A program made the translations under genes and the position numbers. From assembly GCA_946122785.1 (NCBI GenBank), contig CAMGYJ010000010.1, positions 12,685,467 through 12,749,466 on the forward strand: DNA of 64,000 nt, in the 5' to 3' direction. Shown here piece after piece: positions 1 to 12,395 of this stretch (positions are counted from its first letter, which is position 1; each line of letters begins with the position of its first letter). Source of the stretch: Linum tenue (taxonomy: Eukaryota; Streptophyta; Magnoliopsida; Malpighiales; Linaceae). The notes under the pieces are model-generated. The model ran no database searches. It was not told the origin of the DNA and was given only the letters and a program-made list of their open reading frames with translations.

Positions 1-245
1 CAAAACTATTAATGATAGCGTAAAAATGGCTAACACTTTGATGCATTATGAAAGATTTGGCTAATTAATAGGTTTGGATTATATAAAATAATATGAAAAA
101 GGTTTATCTAATAAATAAACACTATTTTTTTTTTACAAAAGATGATATTGTATTATTAAAAAAAGATTGAACATATTACACCATGGTATATAAGGAAATC
201 AAAAGAGCGGCACGTAGTCGGGTACAAAGACATGATTTTTCTAGC

Positions 246-999
246 TAGGGGTGAACAAAACAACCCGTAACCCGACCCAACCCACCTGTATTTATCGTCA
301 AAATTAAAGTGTAAGGTTGGGTGAGGGTTTTCTTTTGTACAACCCGCCTCTATTAGGTTGGGTCCGGATTTTGGGTAACGCAACCCGTAGAACCCGACCC
401 AGACCGTGTTGAACTATTGTCATAAATGTTCGTATACAAGACATATTTGTGTCAATAATAGACATATTTGTGAGAAATTAAGCTATTTTATCATATTTTT
501 CTCTTGTGGTTTCTCTAGTGTAATACATTCTTCAACTTAATATTTAGACGAAGATTTAATATAAGTTATGATTCACATAATCTTTTTTCTTGTGTGTACA
601 ATTTTAGAACAACATATTATGAATGTGTTAGCTTATAACTACTTTTGCTTACTTCGACAAATATTTACGAAAAAATCTAGACATATGTTGAAATAAATTG
701 CATTTCATTAAAATCCAAACAATATTTATGCATATTGAAACTTTTTGCCTCGATTTATTTGTTTAAAATCTTAATTAGTGAAATAATATTTTTGTAGTGT
801 ATAATAGTTGCTTTTTTGTGTTGGGTTGGATATTTAATTAAAAGTATCTCCAACCCGACCCAACCCAACCCAATTATAAATAAACCGTAGGATTTTAGTT
901 TTTTGAGTTGGGTTGGATTTAAAATTTTCAAAGTCGTAGTATATGGGTTGGGTGATTAAAATGACCAAACTCGAACCACCCGACTCATGTACACCCCTA
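246..999. mobile_element. hAT-type MITE, 754 bp, inserted in the LINE
   Basis: The ends are inverted: taggggtgaacaaaac at the left, and the reverse complement of the right end reads taggggtgtacatgag. The flanks are tttctagc (238-245) and tctctagc (1000-1007), an 8-bp target-site duplication with one mismatch, as expected for hAT elements. Both subterminal regions are packed with AACCCGACCCAACCC-type motifs in inverted orientation (about 260-400 and 830-985). The interior is AT-rich with no ORF of note. It is non-autonomous. A related element lies at 32026-32731. Confidence 0.8.
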
Positions 1000-1118
1000 T
1001 CTCTAGCAACCAAGTAGACTACCTTATTGTTATTCCGACCTACAAATCGTACATTAAGGCCATTATGATTTTCCAGCAAACAACAAACTATCTCAAGAAT
1101 AGCTTCAAAGTGATTACC

Positions 1119-1717
1119 TTATTTATCTGCCTGGTATATCTTATTAATGTCCACCTTCGCGTCCCCTTCAAACCTAACCCGCGAGAGACCATAATCCAGA
1201 CACCATTGTATGGCCTCGTGGAGGACTACAAGTTCCACTGTTGGTGGATCATCAATATAATCGATATGGACACCCCGAGCCAAGACAACTGAACCACCCT
1301 GGTCTTTTATAATTATTCCCCTTGCCGAATGTGATCTATTCTTTATTGCACCATCCCACATGCAACTGGTCGAGACAAGGTTGAAGCATTCACATTCTCA
1401 ATCTGGTGGGAGGGGGGAGTTGAAGTCACTTTATCAACTCCTAAACTGATCTATTCCTGGACTTGTTGATGATACTTTCACATCAAAGATATAACTTGAA
1501 ATTGTTTCCCTTCAAAGACAACCCAATTCCTGGATTTCAAAATCCGCCAGAGGGTCGCGATAATAGTCATACTCTGATAGGTTTGATTAAGCAGTAACAT
1601 CAACTTATTGAGAAATAGGGGGAAGTTTTGGTGAGGAAGCCATTGGCTTAGATATTCTAGGCCAGCGTGATCCCATATTGCGTTTGCCACCGGACAGTCA
1701 AGAAAGAGATGCTTCAT
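1119..1717 (-). pseudogene. LINE zinc-finger RT region and RNase H-like domain, broken
   Basis: At 1717-1478 the minus strand encodes MKHLFLDCPVANAIWDHAG, the H-LFxCPxAxxxW pattern of the RT zinc-finger region. It continues to ATLWRILKSRNWVVFEGK, a variant of the usual LW-x-IWKxRN-x-xxF-x. At 1361-1119 the product has GIIIKDQGGSVVLARGVHI and ELVVLHEAIQWCLDYGLSRV, then RFEGDAKVDI, which matches the RNase H-like domain at the C-terminus of plant LINE ORF2 (A-E-x-x-A-x-x-x-G-L, E-x-D). It ends in QADK-stop. The two pieces are out of frame with each other. Confidence 0.7.
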
Positions 1718-1899
1718 AGTATACCGGGTATCGGGTTAACACTTGAACCTCCTTTTCGATCAGAGCTTCCGTGGTTTGGAGAATGAGATTGAAAATTTTC
1801 CAGAGAAAAATCTTAAGCTTAGGAGGGATAGGGGGCCCCATATCCGAATCCAGCTTGATCAATCCATCTAACTAACAGTCTGACACCATCTGCACGCCT

Positions 1900-3800
1900 T
1901 GCTCATAATCAATCAAAACCGCTAGGTAATAAGCAGATTTCACGGTGAACACTCCATCACTTGTATCATGTCGGATTAGTGAATCCTATATATCCTGACG
2001 AGGCAGTGTGATTGCTTTTATTGCTCGCGCTACCTCTGACGGGAACAAGTGATTGAGTATCTCATCAGTCTATCTTCCATCCCCTGGACTTCACTTCCCT
2101 CCAAAATCATCTGAGGGTAGTAGGGGGTGTGCAGATGCAACCTCGAAACCCCAGTTGAAATTCTTAATGGATGTTGTACGAGCATTTCCTATATGTCAGC
2201 GCAAACCTTGATGGAGCAAGTGGCGACCATAGAGTATACTCTACCATCCCCATGAGGGCTGAGAGCGCATCGCTGTCATGAGGAAGGACCCAGATGGGAA
2301 ATATTTTTCCTTTATAGACTTGGTGCCAGAGGGATTGAAAATGGTTAAAATGCTCGAATTGTCAAAAATCCATCCCCCATCATGCTTTCTCCGACACATA
2401 TTTTGTAAGACATCCATCGAATGCGGGACTGTCCCCCCTCAACCTCCCACCAAAATCTCGCTACATGTTATCCAATATGCGATGAAGGGAGAGCGAGAGC
2501 TTGAAACAGGACATCACATGGAGGGGAAGCAAGGATACAACTGATTTGATCAATGTCTCATTTGCTTCCCATGATAAACTCCTTTGCTTCCATCCCTGCA
2601 GTCGATGTAGTAATTTCTCCTCCAGATACCGGAACGTCGCCATTTTTGACTGAGCGATAAGAGTAGGAAGGCCCAAGTATTTGTCCTAAACCCCAACCGC
2701 CCCTACACCAAGGATATGGGCATGAGTGTTCTGGTCTGGTTCCAAAATATTCTTACTAAAGCATACCACAGATTTAGCAAGGTTGACCCTCTGTCCACTT
2801 AACTCCTTATGCTCATTTAGTACCTCAATTAAATTCTCACATTCCTGTAATAATCCTCTAAGAAATAAGTATGAGCCATCCGCAAAAAAAAGAAAAAAAA
2901 GAGATGTGAAACACCCAGAACCCTGGTGGCCACCTTGACTTCCGCCATTTTCTTCTTAGCAATGGCTTTCCGGATGAGTGCCGCAAACCCCTCCTTACAA
3001 ATGGAAAACGGTAGGGGAATAATGGGTCACCTTGTCTTAGTCCCCTTGTTGGTTGGAAGAACCCAGACGGGGTACCATTCATATGGACTAAGAAAGACGA
3101 TGATGCCAAGCATTCCTAAATCCATCTTATCCAACTCGGATCAAAACCCATTTTTTTCTAAACCCCGAGTAAGATAGGCTACTCAGCTCTACCATAGGCT
3201 TCCTCCATATCAACCTTTAGAGTCATATAAGTTAACCCTTCTTCCCCTTAGTTTTGATTTTTAGGTAATGCATAAGTTCGTGTCCAAGAAAGACATTATC
3301 GACAATCTGTCATTCCCGAATGAAAGTATTCTGTCCAGTCAAAACAATACGGTGGAGGAATTGCGCCAAGAGTTCAGACATGATTTTAGCAATGATCTTA
3401 TACACGAATTGACATAAATCCACATTGTCCACTTTGGGAATTAAAACAAGCAAGTGTTGTTGAAACTTTGCATCATTCGCTCCGTTCTAAAGGAGCAAAC
3501 AATATCAACCACCGACTCCCCGACAATATGCCAAAAGGATCAGAAAAAATTACCAGTGAACTCACTGAGTCAGGTGCATGTGTGAACCCAATTGAAAAGA
3601 CCGTTTGTCGAATCTTGAGAGGCCGGACTTCTACCGTAAAAATCTCATTCATAGCAGTCGTTATTGTCCTATCAATCGGGAGACCGGCCACACGAGCAGC
3701 CATGCTCCCCACCTGATTCTTAGAGGTTATCAGAGTCAGGAAAAAATCAATAGCAATGGGAGCCTTCCCTTTTTCCTCCATTATCTAGTTCCCATCATCA
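1900..3800 (-). pseudogene. LINE reverse transcriptase domain, broken
   Basis: Fragments on the minus strand follow RT order. IRQTVFSIGFTHAPDS (about 3781-3473) corresponds to the N-terminal VFxMxxxKAPGPDG block. [13 protein letters not shown] (within 3109-2858) is the GxRQGDPLSPYLF block. FFADGSYLF near 2890-2865 is the catalytic FADD motif with the second Asp changed to Gly. YLGLPTLIAQSKMATF and GWKQRSLSWEANETLIKSVV (2690-2461) are the thumb region. The frame changes repeatedly and the FADG change alone would abolish polymerase activity. Confidence 0.75.
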
Positions 3801-4146
3801 GCATATAAACTTTCCACGACGTTCCTCTTCCTTCTTACCATCGTGACTATGTGAAAGTATGAGGTGTTATGATCACCCTTCTTGAGTCATCGTACCCTAA
3901 ATTTTTGTTGCCAATAAATCTCTTCTGAATTCCATTGCCGACTGAGATCTATCTCCAGGTCCTGAACCTCATCCCAGTTGATGGGATGGAACTACTTCAC
4001 CCACTCTATCTCTTCTTGGAGGGTCTCGATATTCCTCAAGGAATTTGTTGTGTCCTCCCTACTCCAGTCATACAAGAGGTGACGAAGGGGTTTCAAGCAC
4101 ACTCAGAGCCTGTACATTGGGGACCATGAATGGATTTATTCCACAC

Positions 4147-4850
4147 TTAAGTAACCAAAGCCCGTACCTGCAGATTAACTGCCCACCCGTGAATGGGTTC
4201 TTTCCACACATCAGAGCCTTGATCCAGGAAATGCTTCACTAGCGTGTCTGGGAATTGGTCGACCCAAGCTTGAGAATAAAGGGCTCGATTTAGACGCTCA
4301 CTGATAAAAGCCTTACCCATACGCTTATTAGTCCATGTGAACTGATATCCCTGATAACCTGGGTCGTGAAGGCCCGTATTCTGCATGAAATCTCTAAGAG
4401 CCAAAGCATGAGCGGAGTTCCAAAGGTTCCCACCATCCTTCTCATTCTCCGCCAGAATTGTATTGAAATCACTGATCACCACGTATGGTAAATGACTTTT
4501 TTCACAGAAATTGCGCAAAACTCTAGCTGGACAGATCGAGACGTCTAAATACAATTCATATAAACAAACACAACCACATAAGAAAAAAATGTTCTCCTTA
4601 ATACGAGCAGCAACATAAAAACTAGAATGAGAAAACACTGAAGCATCAACTCCGGGTACCACGCTACAACAAAATCATCAGACGCATTAACCGCGTCAAC
4701 AAAGAAACACCGGGACACATCAAAACCTAAACCTTGCATCCTACGAGACACTATTCTCCGGCTAGACCTTGTTTTCAAAGGAACACATGTGTATGAAGTA
4801 AACGTAAGCAACTTGGAATGTGAGGGTCGGTCCAATCCCTCTCACATTCC
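4147..4850 (-). pseudogene. LINE apurinic-like endonuclease domain, broken
   Basis: The minus strand starts with WNVRGIGRP near 4846, the standard opening of plant LINE endonucleases. About 350 bp further on comes YVVISDFNTILAENEKDGG, where active enzymes usually have GDFN. Then follow LRDFMQNTGLHDPGYQGYQF and TWTNKR, matching the C-terminal part (L-x-D-x-G-x-x-G-x-x-F/Y-T-W). The domain nicks target DNA to prime reverse transcription. It is split over at least two frames (4835-4545 and 4662-4147), so it is non-functional. Confidence 0.75.
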
Positions 4851-4884
4851 ATGCCAAAACTCTCTTTTATCTTCATAGGGCCAC

Positions 4885-6479
4885 TTATGGCTTCCTTTCC
4901 TCCACCATATCAACACCAATCTCCTCCTCATTGAATTTCCTCTTCGGTGTGGGTTCGTCTTTTTGGTCACTAGCCACTACAAGAAAAGTCCTCTTCAGTT
5001 TACCTGTCTCCTGGTTGGCCAAGTTAGACCCATATCCGTACACCTCCGGGGTCTCATTCACACCAACTCCCTGAACTGTTCCCACACTAGGAAGCTTCCT
5101 CTCCTTCCTCTCTACCCCATTGACTCCTTTTTAAGGCTTTCACAGCTCGTCGAACTCTTCATGCACCAAGAAGCCCAATGGATTCCGACTCCAGGGATGC
5201 CTTCCGACTTTTCAGTTCGAACTGGTTATCTCCTGACCTTGGAAAATGGCTATCCTCGCCAACCTTTGAAATAGTGTCCTCAGAGTCCAGCCCATAATGA
5301 ATCACAGGAGCTCCCTCCATTGGGTATGAGGACGGGGAAAAGAGGAGGGCCATCCGAGTCAACATTGAAGTCTACGTCTGGCTCCTCCATGTCCAGCTTT
5401 TGCTCCAAGCTTGCCTCCCTCGTGGAATGAAGCGACATCCTGCCAGTGTGTTGCTTTTCCTTGTTCAATTTCGAATCAAAGCTCTCACGAGTCACGACCA
5501 TCTTCCTGGCTTTGTCTCAACTTGTCAGCGTTAGTAATGGGATGGCCTGAATCTTTCTTCTTCCTTCGTCCTTCATTAGCCATTCGACTATTCAATTCCT
5601 AGTCTTTATACCCTCCTTCCCGGAGGTCGGGGCGCATTTGTGTCCCTTGGGCCCAACTCCTCTTCTATTTTTGTTGATCTTCCACAGGATAAGTCCTAAT
5701 GGAACATACCAATTTCTGCCTCATACCTTCAGGGCTTCCAGTCCTAGCAATCGAACTAGCCATCTAATGTTTCTTTTCCACCGGCTTCCACTTCTCACAC
5801 CATTCATCCGCCATGCCCTCTTCTCTTCCTCCCATTATCGTCTTTTTGTGACCATGGAGGCAAGTTTACGCATCACTTCTCTGGTTCTCCACCTCATGAA
5901 GAGGCTTTCTCTCTAAAGTCTTCCCCTTGTCATGAGTAATCTGTAGCTTTGGAACTTTAGGTACAAGGAAGCCACGAGTACTTCCCCATCCCAAGTTCTT
6001 GTCCTCTATAGGTACTACTCGGTAAAGCGAGCCCCTAAAAGCCAGCCTCTTTAGGGATGATTTTTTCCTTTCCTCCATAGTCTGCTTCTATTGGTCTTCC
6101 TTGGGACGAACAGTTCTTTAATTAGAAGCTTTCTTCTTTGATTCGTCCAGGTTGCGCCAAACCTACCTAGAATACCCCTGGAATGCACCTTGGTCATCTG
6201 CTTCATTATCCAAGGACTTCTTATGAAGACCTAGCTCTTCGCCGATACATTAGGCAAAACGAACTCCAACAAATCATTCCTTCTTCCTGAGACCTGAACT
6301 CGTCCTTGGCCCTGCGAGGCAGTATTAACTACTTCCCGAATTGCAGGTATTGATGGTTTCTTGTTGGCAAAGATACGACCTAGAAGAGTGCGAGAGGCAC
6401 AAAAATGGGTGGATTGCACCTCTTCAAGTTTAACCTCAACAATTTTCTCCTTTGTGACGTGAGCGATAGCTGATTCCAA
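4885..6479 (-). pseudogene. LINE ORF1 (gag-like, DUF4283-type) remnant
   Basis: The best piece is 6479-6231 on the minus strand. It holds LLGRIFANKKPSIPAIREVV followed about 20 residues later by LLEFVLPN, the pattern of the DUF4283 domain found at the N-terminus of plant LINE ORF1 proteins (L-x-GR-I/L-x-x-x-K-P). Downstream pieces (6078-5866, 5501-5280, 5365-5159) are basic and Ser/Glu-rich, as expected for the linker and nucleic-acid-binding tail, but they lie in different frames. In an intact LINE this protein binds the element RNA. Here no continuous reading frame remains. The assignment beyond the DUF4283-like piece rests on position only. Confidence 0.55.
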
Positions 6480-6500
6480 AATAGCAAATCTTTTATGAAT

Positions 6501-7880
6501 ACTATATTTCAGATTATTTTTCCAAAAATTTTAGGCTATATCGAATGTGAACCGATGAAGTTCGTGAATATAATTTAATGGTTAAACATTATAGAACTCT
6601 TGGTTAAGAGTTCATAGAATTGTTCATGCAACATAACATAAAAACATGAACTAATACAATAGTAATATATGAATAGATTTACTTTGTTCCAAAAAAATAT
6701 AAAACAAAATATAATTTTGAAGACATAGATAAAAATGATTTTTTGTGCCGAATTTTTTTTTGACACCTTCTAATACATAGATGAATTTTTTTTGGAGAAA
6801 AAAGTAATGCATGTCAGTAATTACTGGTCACATCTTGACGCATTTTTTCTTCTATATGTTGAGATTATCATAATGAGTGGTAAAACTTAAAATATATACT
6901 AGTTTTTACCGACTTGTTGGCTGGATAGTTTCATTTAACATTTATATCAATTAATTTATTTATATGTTCAAAATCTTTTGAATCTTCTAGATTATTTACT
7001 CTCACTTCATAAGCGAGTATGAGATATACCTATATTAAAAATTCTCAACACTTATCACACTCAACTATGATGCTTCGATTCTCTAGTCACAAATCATATT
7101 GTGAAGGTTTATAATGTTTCATTTAGGATAGTATATCAAAATTTAGGACAAACTCTCAACCAATTAAGGAAAGTTCAAATAATTGATACAGATACTTAAT
7201 TACCGAATAAATTGTGTTTATCTTAACTGAAACTTGACACACATGAATAATCTTGACTAATTTTCATGTGAATGTTCCTGAAGTCTCGGTTGAATATCAC
7301 ATGTCAAAATTTGTCTATCAAGATGCTCGAATTTAGTATGTTTGGACTAACCTTCAAGTTTGGACTAACCCTCAACCCATGATTGTTGTCTACATGTTGG
7401 CTTCTAATATCAATCCAAGACACTCACACACACTATCAAGAGTTCTCGTCTTGACATGGTCATTTGTTGCTTAATTTTTCAACTTTTTTAATGTGCATTT
7501 GTAAATTTTTCTTTAACTTTGGTGTTTGTTCTGGAATAATAATTTAATTACTTATCGTAAGAACATATAAAATACGCCTACAACACACAGATTGTAGGTG
7601 CATTAAAATGGCGTAATCGTTTTAACTATAATTTATAATCTTTTGATAAGTTATTTTAGGGATTTAGGGTTAGGGTTTAGGTTTACAATTTGGGATTTTG
7701 GGTTGGGATTCAAAATTGAACGTTAAGGGGTTAGGGTAATAGATTGATTTGTTACGATTCTATGTCATATCATCATATTAGATTGAGAGTACTAATTAAA
7801 GTTCAAAATTTGATGTATTATGAACACTTTTAGAGTTGGGTGGACTGAGTGCACCGAAGTAGCCACCATATAAATATATA
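6501..7880. other. AT-rich intergenic stretch
   Basis: No coding signature on either strand. Around 7655-7700 there are TTTAGGG-like words (atttagggttagggtttagg), too few and too degenerate for a telomeric tract. The rest is simple AT-rich sequence, probably eroded transposon DNA. Confidence 0.5.
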
Positions 7881-7881
7881 G

Positions 7882-8770
<889 letters not shown>

Positions 8771-8952
8771 ATATATATATATATATATTGGCTAATTAAG
8801 ATATATGACTCAATATACATAATATACGCTAGTCCGAACCATATATATATATAGTAAGATATATGACTCAATATATAACCCAAATCAATTTTCAATAAGT
8901 ACCTCAGCGTTTCCTATACCAAACCAATATATATGACATCATTAACTGATGT

Positions 8953-9135
8953 CACAATTCTATACATTGTTTTATTTATGAGTAGAAAGTCCATCTAAAA
9001 CTCCTCACATTATCACAATTCTATTAATAATTTTATTTATGAGTAGAAAGTCGATCTAAAACCCCTCACATTATCACAATTCTATTAATAATTTTATTTA
9101 TGAGTAGAAAGTCGATCTAAAACCCCTCACATTAT
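8953..9135 (+). repeat. 61-bp tandem repeat, three copies
   Basis: Units at 8953-9013, 9014-9074 and 9075-9135 each begin cacaattctat and end ctcacattat, with a few differences confined mostly to the first copy. No function is evident. Confidence 0.9.
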
Positions 9136-10677
9136 TAGTACTACTACAAGTTGTTTAAAAAAATGTATTAAATATGTTCAATATGGTTAAGAAAACTTTG
9201 GTTATATTCTAATCAAATCAAATATTTAATATCACCAATTTATCAAACCATATTTGAATCATCCATTGCATAAGGCTTACATAACCTTAGTTTGGTCCTG
9301 CGATAGCTTTTGGAGAAGCAGCTTCTGGCTGGAGCTTTTAGATAAGTACTTTTCAAAAAAACAGTTGAGTGTTTGGCAGTAAAACTATTTGTTTGTTTGT
9401 TGATTCGTGCTGCCCATCTATTGAACTTGGGCTACTTACTTTTGCTTGAACTTGTGACCTTGTTCTTTGTAGGTTTTCTACAATACCTAATAAGTAGGAA
9501 TTCCTTATATATGTCTCTCACTTTGTTCCTCGACCTTACGTATCAAGGGGAACTAAAAATATGGTATATCTATTATATGCTTATATTTTTATGTTTTTTT
9601 TCTTCCAATATTTATAGTCATCAAAAGTTAAAAAGTTATTCGAACCAATTTCTTCCGCCCATTTGCAGATAGACACAAAAGTAGCCCAATATGACTTGGA
9701 GTCTGTCGGTATTGTACGTTTATGTGGATTCTTGGGTGTGGCTTGTTTAGGGTTTATGATTTTTGCATCTCCAGTTGTGTTTCTACAAATCATATTCGAC
9801 TTTATATATTTGTTTCTTTGGTTGTTGACCACAAGATTCAAACTTAAGGTGTGTTGGATGTTTTCATCCCCACATTACCACTAAGCCAATTCTTTGGGGT
9901 TAATTGGCCTCTATATTTATTATCACTAAAATTTTAGTAACGAAATATTTATTTATTGGATTTGAAAAGCGAATGTGTCGACTAAATTTTTAGATTTGCA
10001 AAAGAAAAAGTTGGTGATCTAACAATTGGATTTGTCGATAAATTTGAATAGTTGAGAATTTTTATTGAATAATAAGGAATCCATATCTTTAAGCATGCTA
10101 TGGGAGAGGATTTGGGCTCAATATTTTGTTTGGAAGTTGTGGTCCATGATGATAATTTTTTTAAATGCACAACTTTGATAACTAAATTTCGAAGCTGTAA
10201 TGCAAAGAACTTTGATGTAGTAACAAAATTTAAGTAGGGTCATTTCAAGACTATTTTTTTTAAGACTAGTAAGTATAGATATAGTAAATACAATAAGAAG
10301 AATGAAACTATTTTGATAATTTTTGTAGAAGGAACTAATCTTATATTTATTACTATATTGACTATTTTATAGAAGGAAACAGAGTATATTTTATTGGAAT
10401 AATTTTTTAAGTTTTTAATATTTTTTTGTGTTAAATAGAGCGCGGCTGCAGGAAAATACAAACTCAAAACAGAGCTAAGCAGAGCAAAACAGAGGATGTT
10501 ACAAGAAATAGAGGATATATACAAAAGCAAAGTTATACTTTAATAGTTATCTTTGGATTTGTACTTCAAAAGTGTAATGTTATTATGTGTGTTTTACTTG
10601 GAATAAGATTGTTTATAAGATATAGATTTATTAACGAATTAATGTCAGTTAAACTAATAAAGTGTTAATAGGAGGGG
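9136..10677. other. AT-rich intergenic stretch
   Basis: No convincing gene. Short open frames (for example 9373-9672 and 9663-9884, plus) are hydrophobic low-complexity translations of AT-rich DNA with no recognised domain. The stretch near 9290-9370 (gcttttggagaagcagcttc) resembles ends of plant MITE remnants, but I could not define a pair of ends. Confidence 0.5.
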
Positions 10678-11307
10678 TTAGAGTGCTAACACTAGCTCCA
10701 GCTAATCAGAACATTTCGTTTGGATATCTTTTCTATTTAAATGAGTTGCCCACAATTAATGAGGGGGAAGTTAATTGTGGTCTCTTTTTTAAGATTAGTG
10801 GTTTTTGTAGTGGTTTCTGAAGTTTGTGGTCTAAATTTTGTGATATGCTTCATGAAAATTATGACATACATTAAGAAACTTGTGGTCTGTTTTATAATTC
10901 TATAGTGTGGAGAGGTACATATCATTTCTAAGGTTTGTGTTTTTTGTTGTCTACTTGTGGTGTGCTTAATGAGACTTGTGGTCTTCTTTAAGAAACTTGT
11001 GGTGTACTTTTATAAACTTGTGCTATTGTGAGTTTGTAGTCTCTTTTCTAAGGTTTGTAATTTTTTGTGGTGTGATTTCTTGTACTTGTGGTATGAATTT
11101 TGTGGTTCACCCCTTCCTCTCCCCATTTAATGCACAAGGACGACATGTCACCCTCTCCCTCCATCAATTTTTTATTACTAATGATCAGCAATTCAACATG
11201 TCCCTCCACATCTTCTCATTATTAATTATGGTCAACTCTTTTAAATGAAAAAAGTTATCCATGCAAAACGTTCCTATTGGTTGGAAGAAGTGTTAGCATC
11301 ATTCTAA
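10678..11307. mobile_element. MITE-like element, about 630 bp, GTGCTAACAC termini
   Basis: The left end reads ttagagtgctaacacta; the right end, reverse-complemented, reads ttagaatgatgctaacac. Similarity continues inward over about 90 bp (attttaaatgagttg / ttttaaaagagttgacc). The interior is a degenerate tandem array of cttgtggt-containing words spaced roughly 20-30 bp apart. A related but more decayed copy lies near 51490-51893. No target-site duplication was found, so the superfamily is uncertain. Confidence 0.6.
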
Positions 11308-11751
11308 AAAAAATGTGTTTACACCCTCACTCTTTTCTTTAAGATTAACTGGCAGATTTAATCTGCAATAATATAAATAAAAATTAAAACAAAACGAAAG
11401 TACAGATAACAAGAATCTTAATTAAATTCCATGTACTTGAAGACCACAACAATCTTATTAGCTCCACTTTTCCTGTGAGCTTATGGAGGAAAAAAAATCT
11501 TCAAACCTCTGTTCCGTAACTTGGTGTTGTTTTCATTAACGTTTATGATGAGCCCGACAACAAGATTGACATATATTTAACTAGATTGGTGTCCGACCCG
11601 TTGGTTGAAATGTCATTTGAATACAACAAATATATGATGTGTATATAAAATTTTCAAATTATTTGAAATATTAAATTTTGTATGACAATAAGGTGGCATC
11701 AAAATTATTTTTTATCATCAATGATAAACATTGTAATTTTAATGATTATAA
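11308..11751. other. AT-rich spacer
   Basis: No ORF, repeat or terminal signature recognised. Confidence 0.5.
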
Positions 11752-12087
11752 TCAAAGTTGTCAAACTACTTTAAGTCATTAAGTCGGTCAATCAACTTGT
11801 TTGAAGTTTAATGGTTTTATTGGGTCCAACTTGTTTGAAATGTTTTACACCTTTTTTTCAAGATATATGCATATAAAATAAAAAAAATTAAATGACTGAA
11901 AAAAATACCTATTAAAAAACCATATTACATAAAAATAAATACCTATCTCGTTACCTACCAACCATCCCCTTCCCTCTCTCTCCCCTCCCTCAACAATCGG
12001 ACCACTGCTTTGTTAAGACCATTTTGGAGCACGTCTTTGGTCGGACCTGGTCCAGCCGATTGGCCGATAGAGGTTTAACAACCTTGA
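11752..12087. mobile_element. MITE-like element with CAAGGTTGTTAAA-type ends
   Basis: The left end tcaaagttgtcaaact and the reverse-complemented right end tcaaggttgttaaacc form a short inverted repeat about 336 bp apart. Ends of this type are common in plant non-autonomous DNA transposons. The interior holds a C/T-rich stretch near 11960-11990. The target duplication is not clear. Confidence 0.45.
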
Positions 12088-12239
12088 ATATAACACTCGT
12101 GAATAATCATTCATTACTTGTCTATTTAATGATATAGTCACTTAGTTGTCCATGGTTGAAAAGAAAATTGTCATAACAAAAAAAAAAAAAGGTTTGTATG
12201 TAAAAGATTAGCATCATAGGAAACACATAATCATAACCT

Positions 12240-12395
12240 GTAGCCTAATAGGGCAACCCATTTGGTGGCTAGAAAGGCTCTTTCGTTGTACCCGACTACG
12301 AGTCGTTGCTTTAATTTTCTGGCCTGGCTCAATTCCAGGATGTAATTACCTTTGTTGCTTATCAATATATCGATTATCTTTTGACAAAAAAAAAC
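12240..12395 (+). mobile_element. LINE 3'-end fragment with poly-A
   Basis: Contains ctctttcgttgtacccgac followed by a tail of A residues near 12387-12395. The tacccgactacg motif and preceding gctagaaa match the 3' UTR of the LINE at 125-6500 on the opposite strand. This is a severely 5'-truncated copy, as is usual for LINEs. Confidence 0.6.

Larger units (their letters stand above)
125..6500 (-). mobile_element. L1-type LINE (non-LTR retrotransposon), decayed, full-length-like
   Basis: Read on the minus strand, the order is a DUF4283-like ORF1, a WNVRGIG-type endonuclease start, reverse transcriptase, zinc-finger RT region, RNase H, a 3' UTR and a poly-A tail (the T run near 125-134 on the plus strand). 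This is the usual layout of plant L1 elements. Every domain is broken by stops and frameshifts, so the copy is dead. The 3' UTR contains tacccgactacg on the minus strand, shared with the LINE end fragment near 12.3 kb. A 754-bp MITE (246-999) sits in the 3' part. The 5' limit near 6.5 kb is approximate and no target-site duplication was found. Confidence 0.8.

Noticed and set aside
3468..3716. Plus-strand open frame in the LINE RT region
   Set aside because: Overlaps the minus-strand RT block that has recognisable motifs.
7655..7700. TTTAGGG-like words suggesting a telomeric tract
   Set aside because: Only scattered, imperfect units; not a tandem array.
8953..9135. Regular repeat considered as a CRISPR-like array
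   Set aside because: Units are directly adjacent with no spacers, in a plant nuclear context; a simple tandem triplication.
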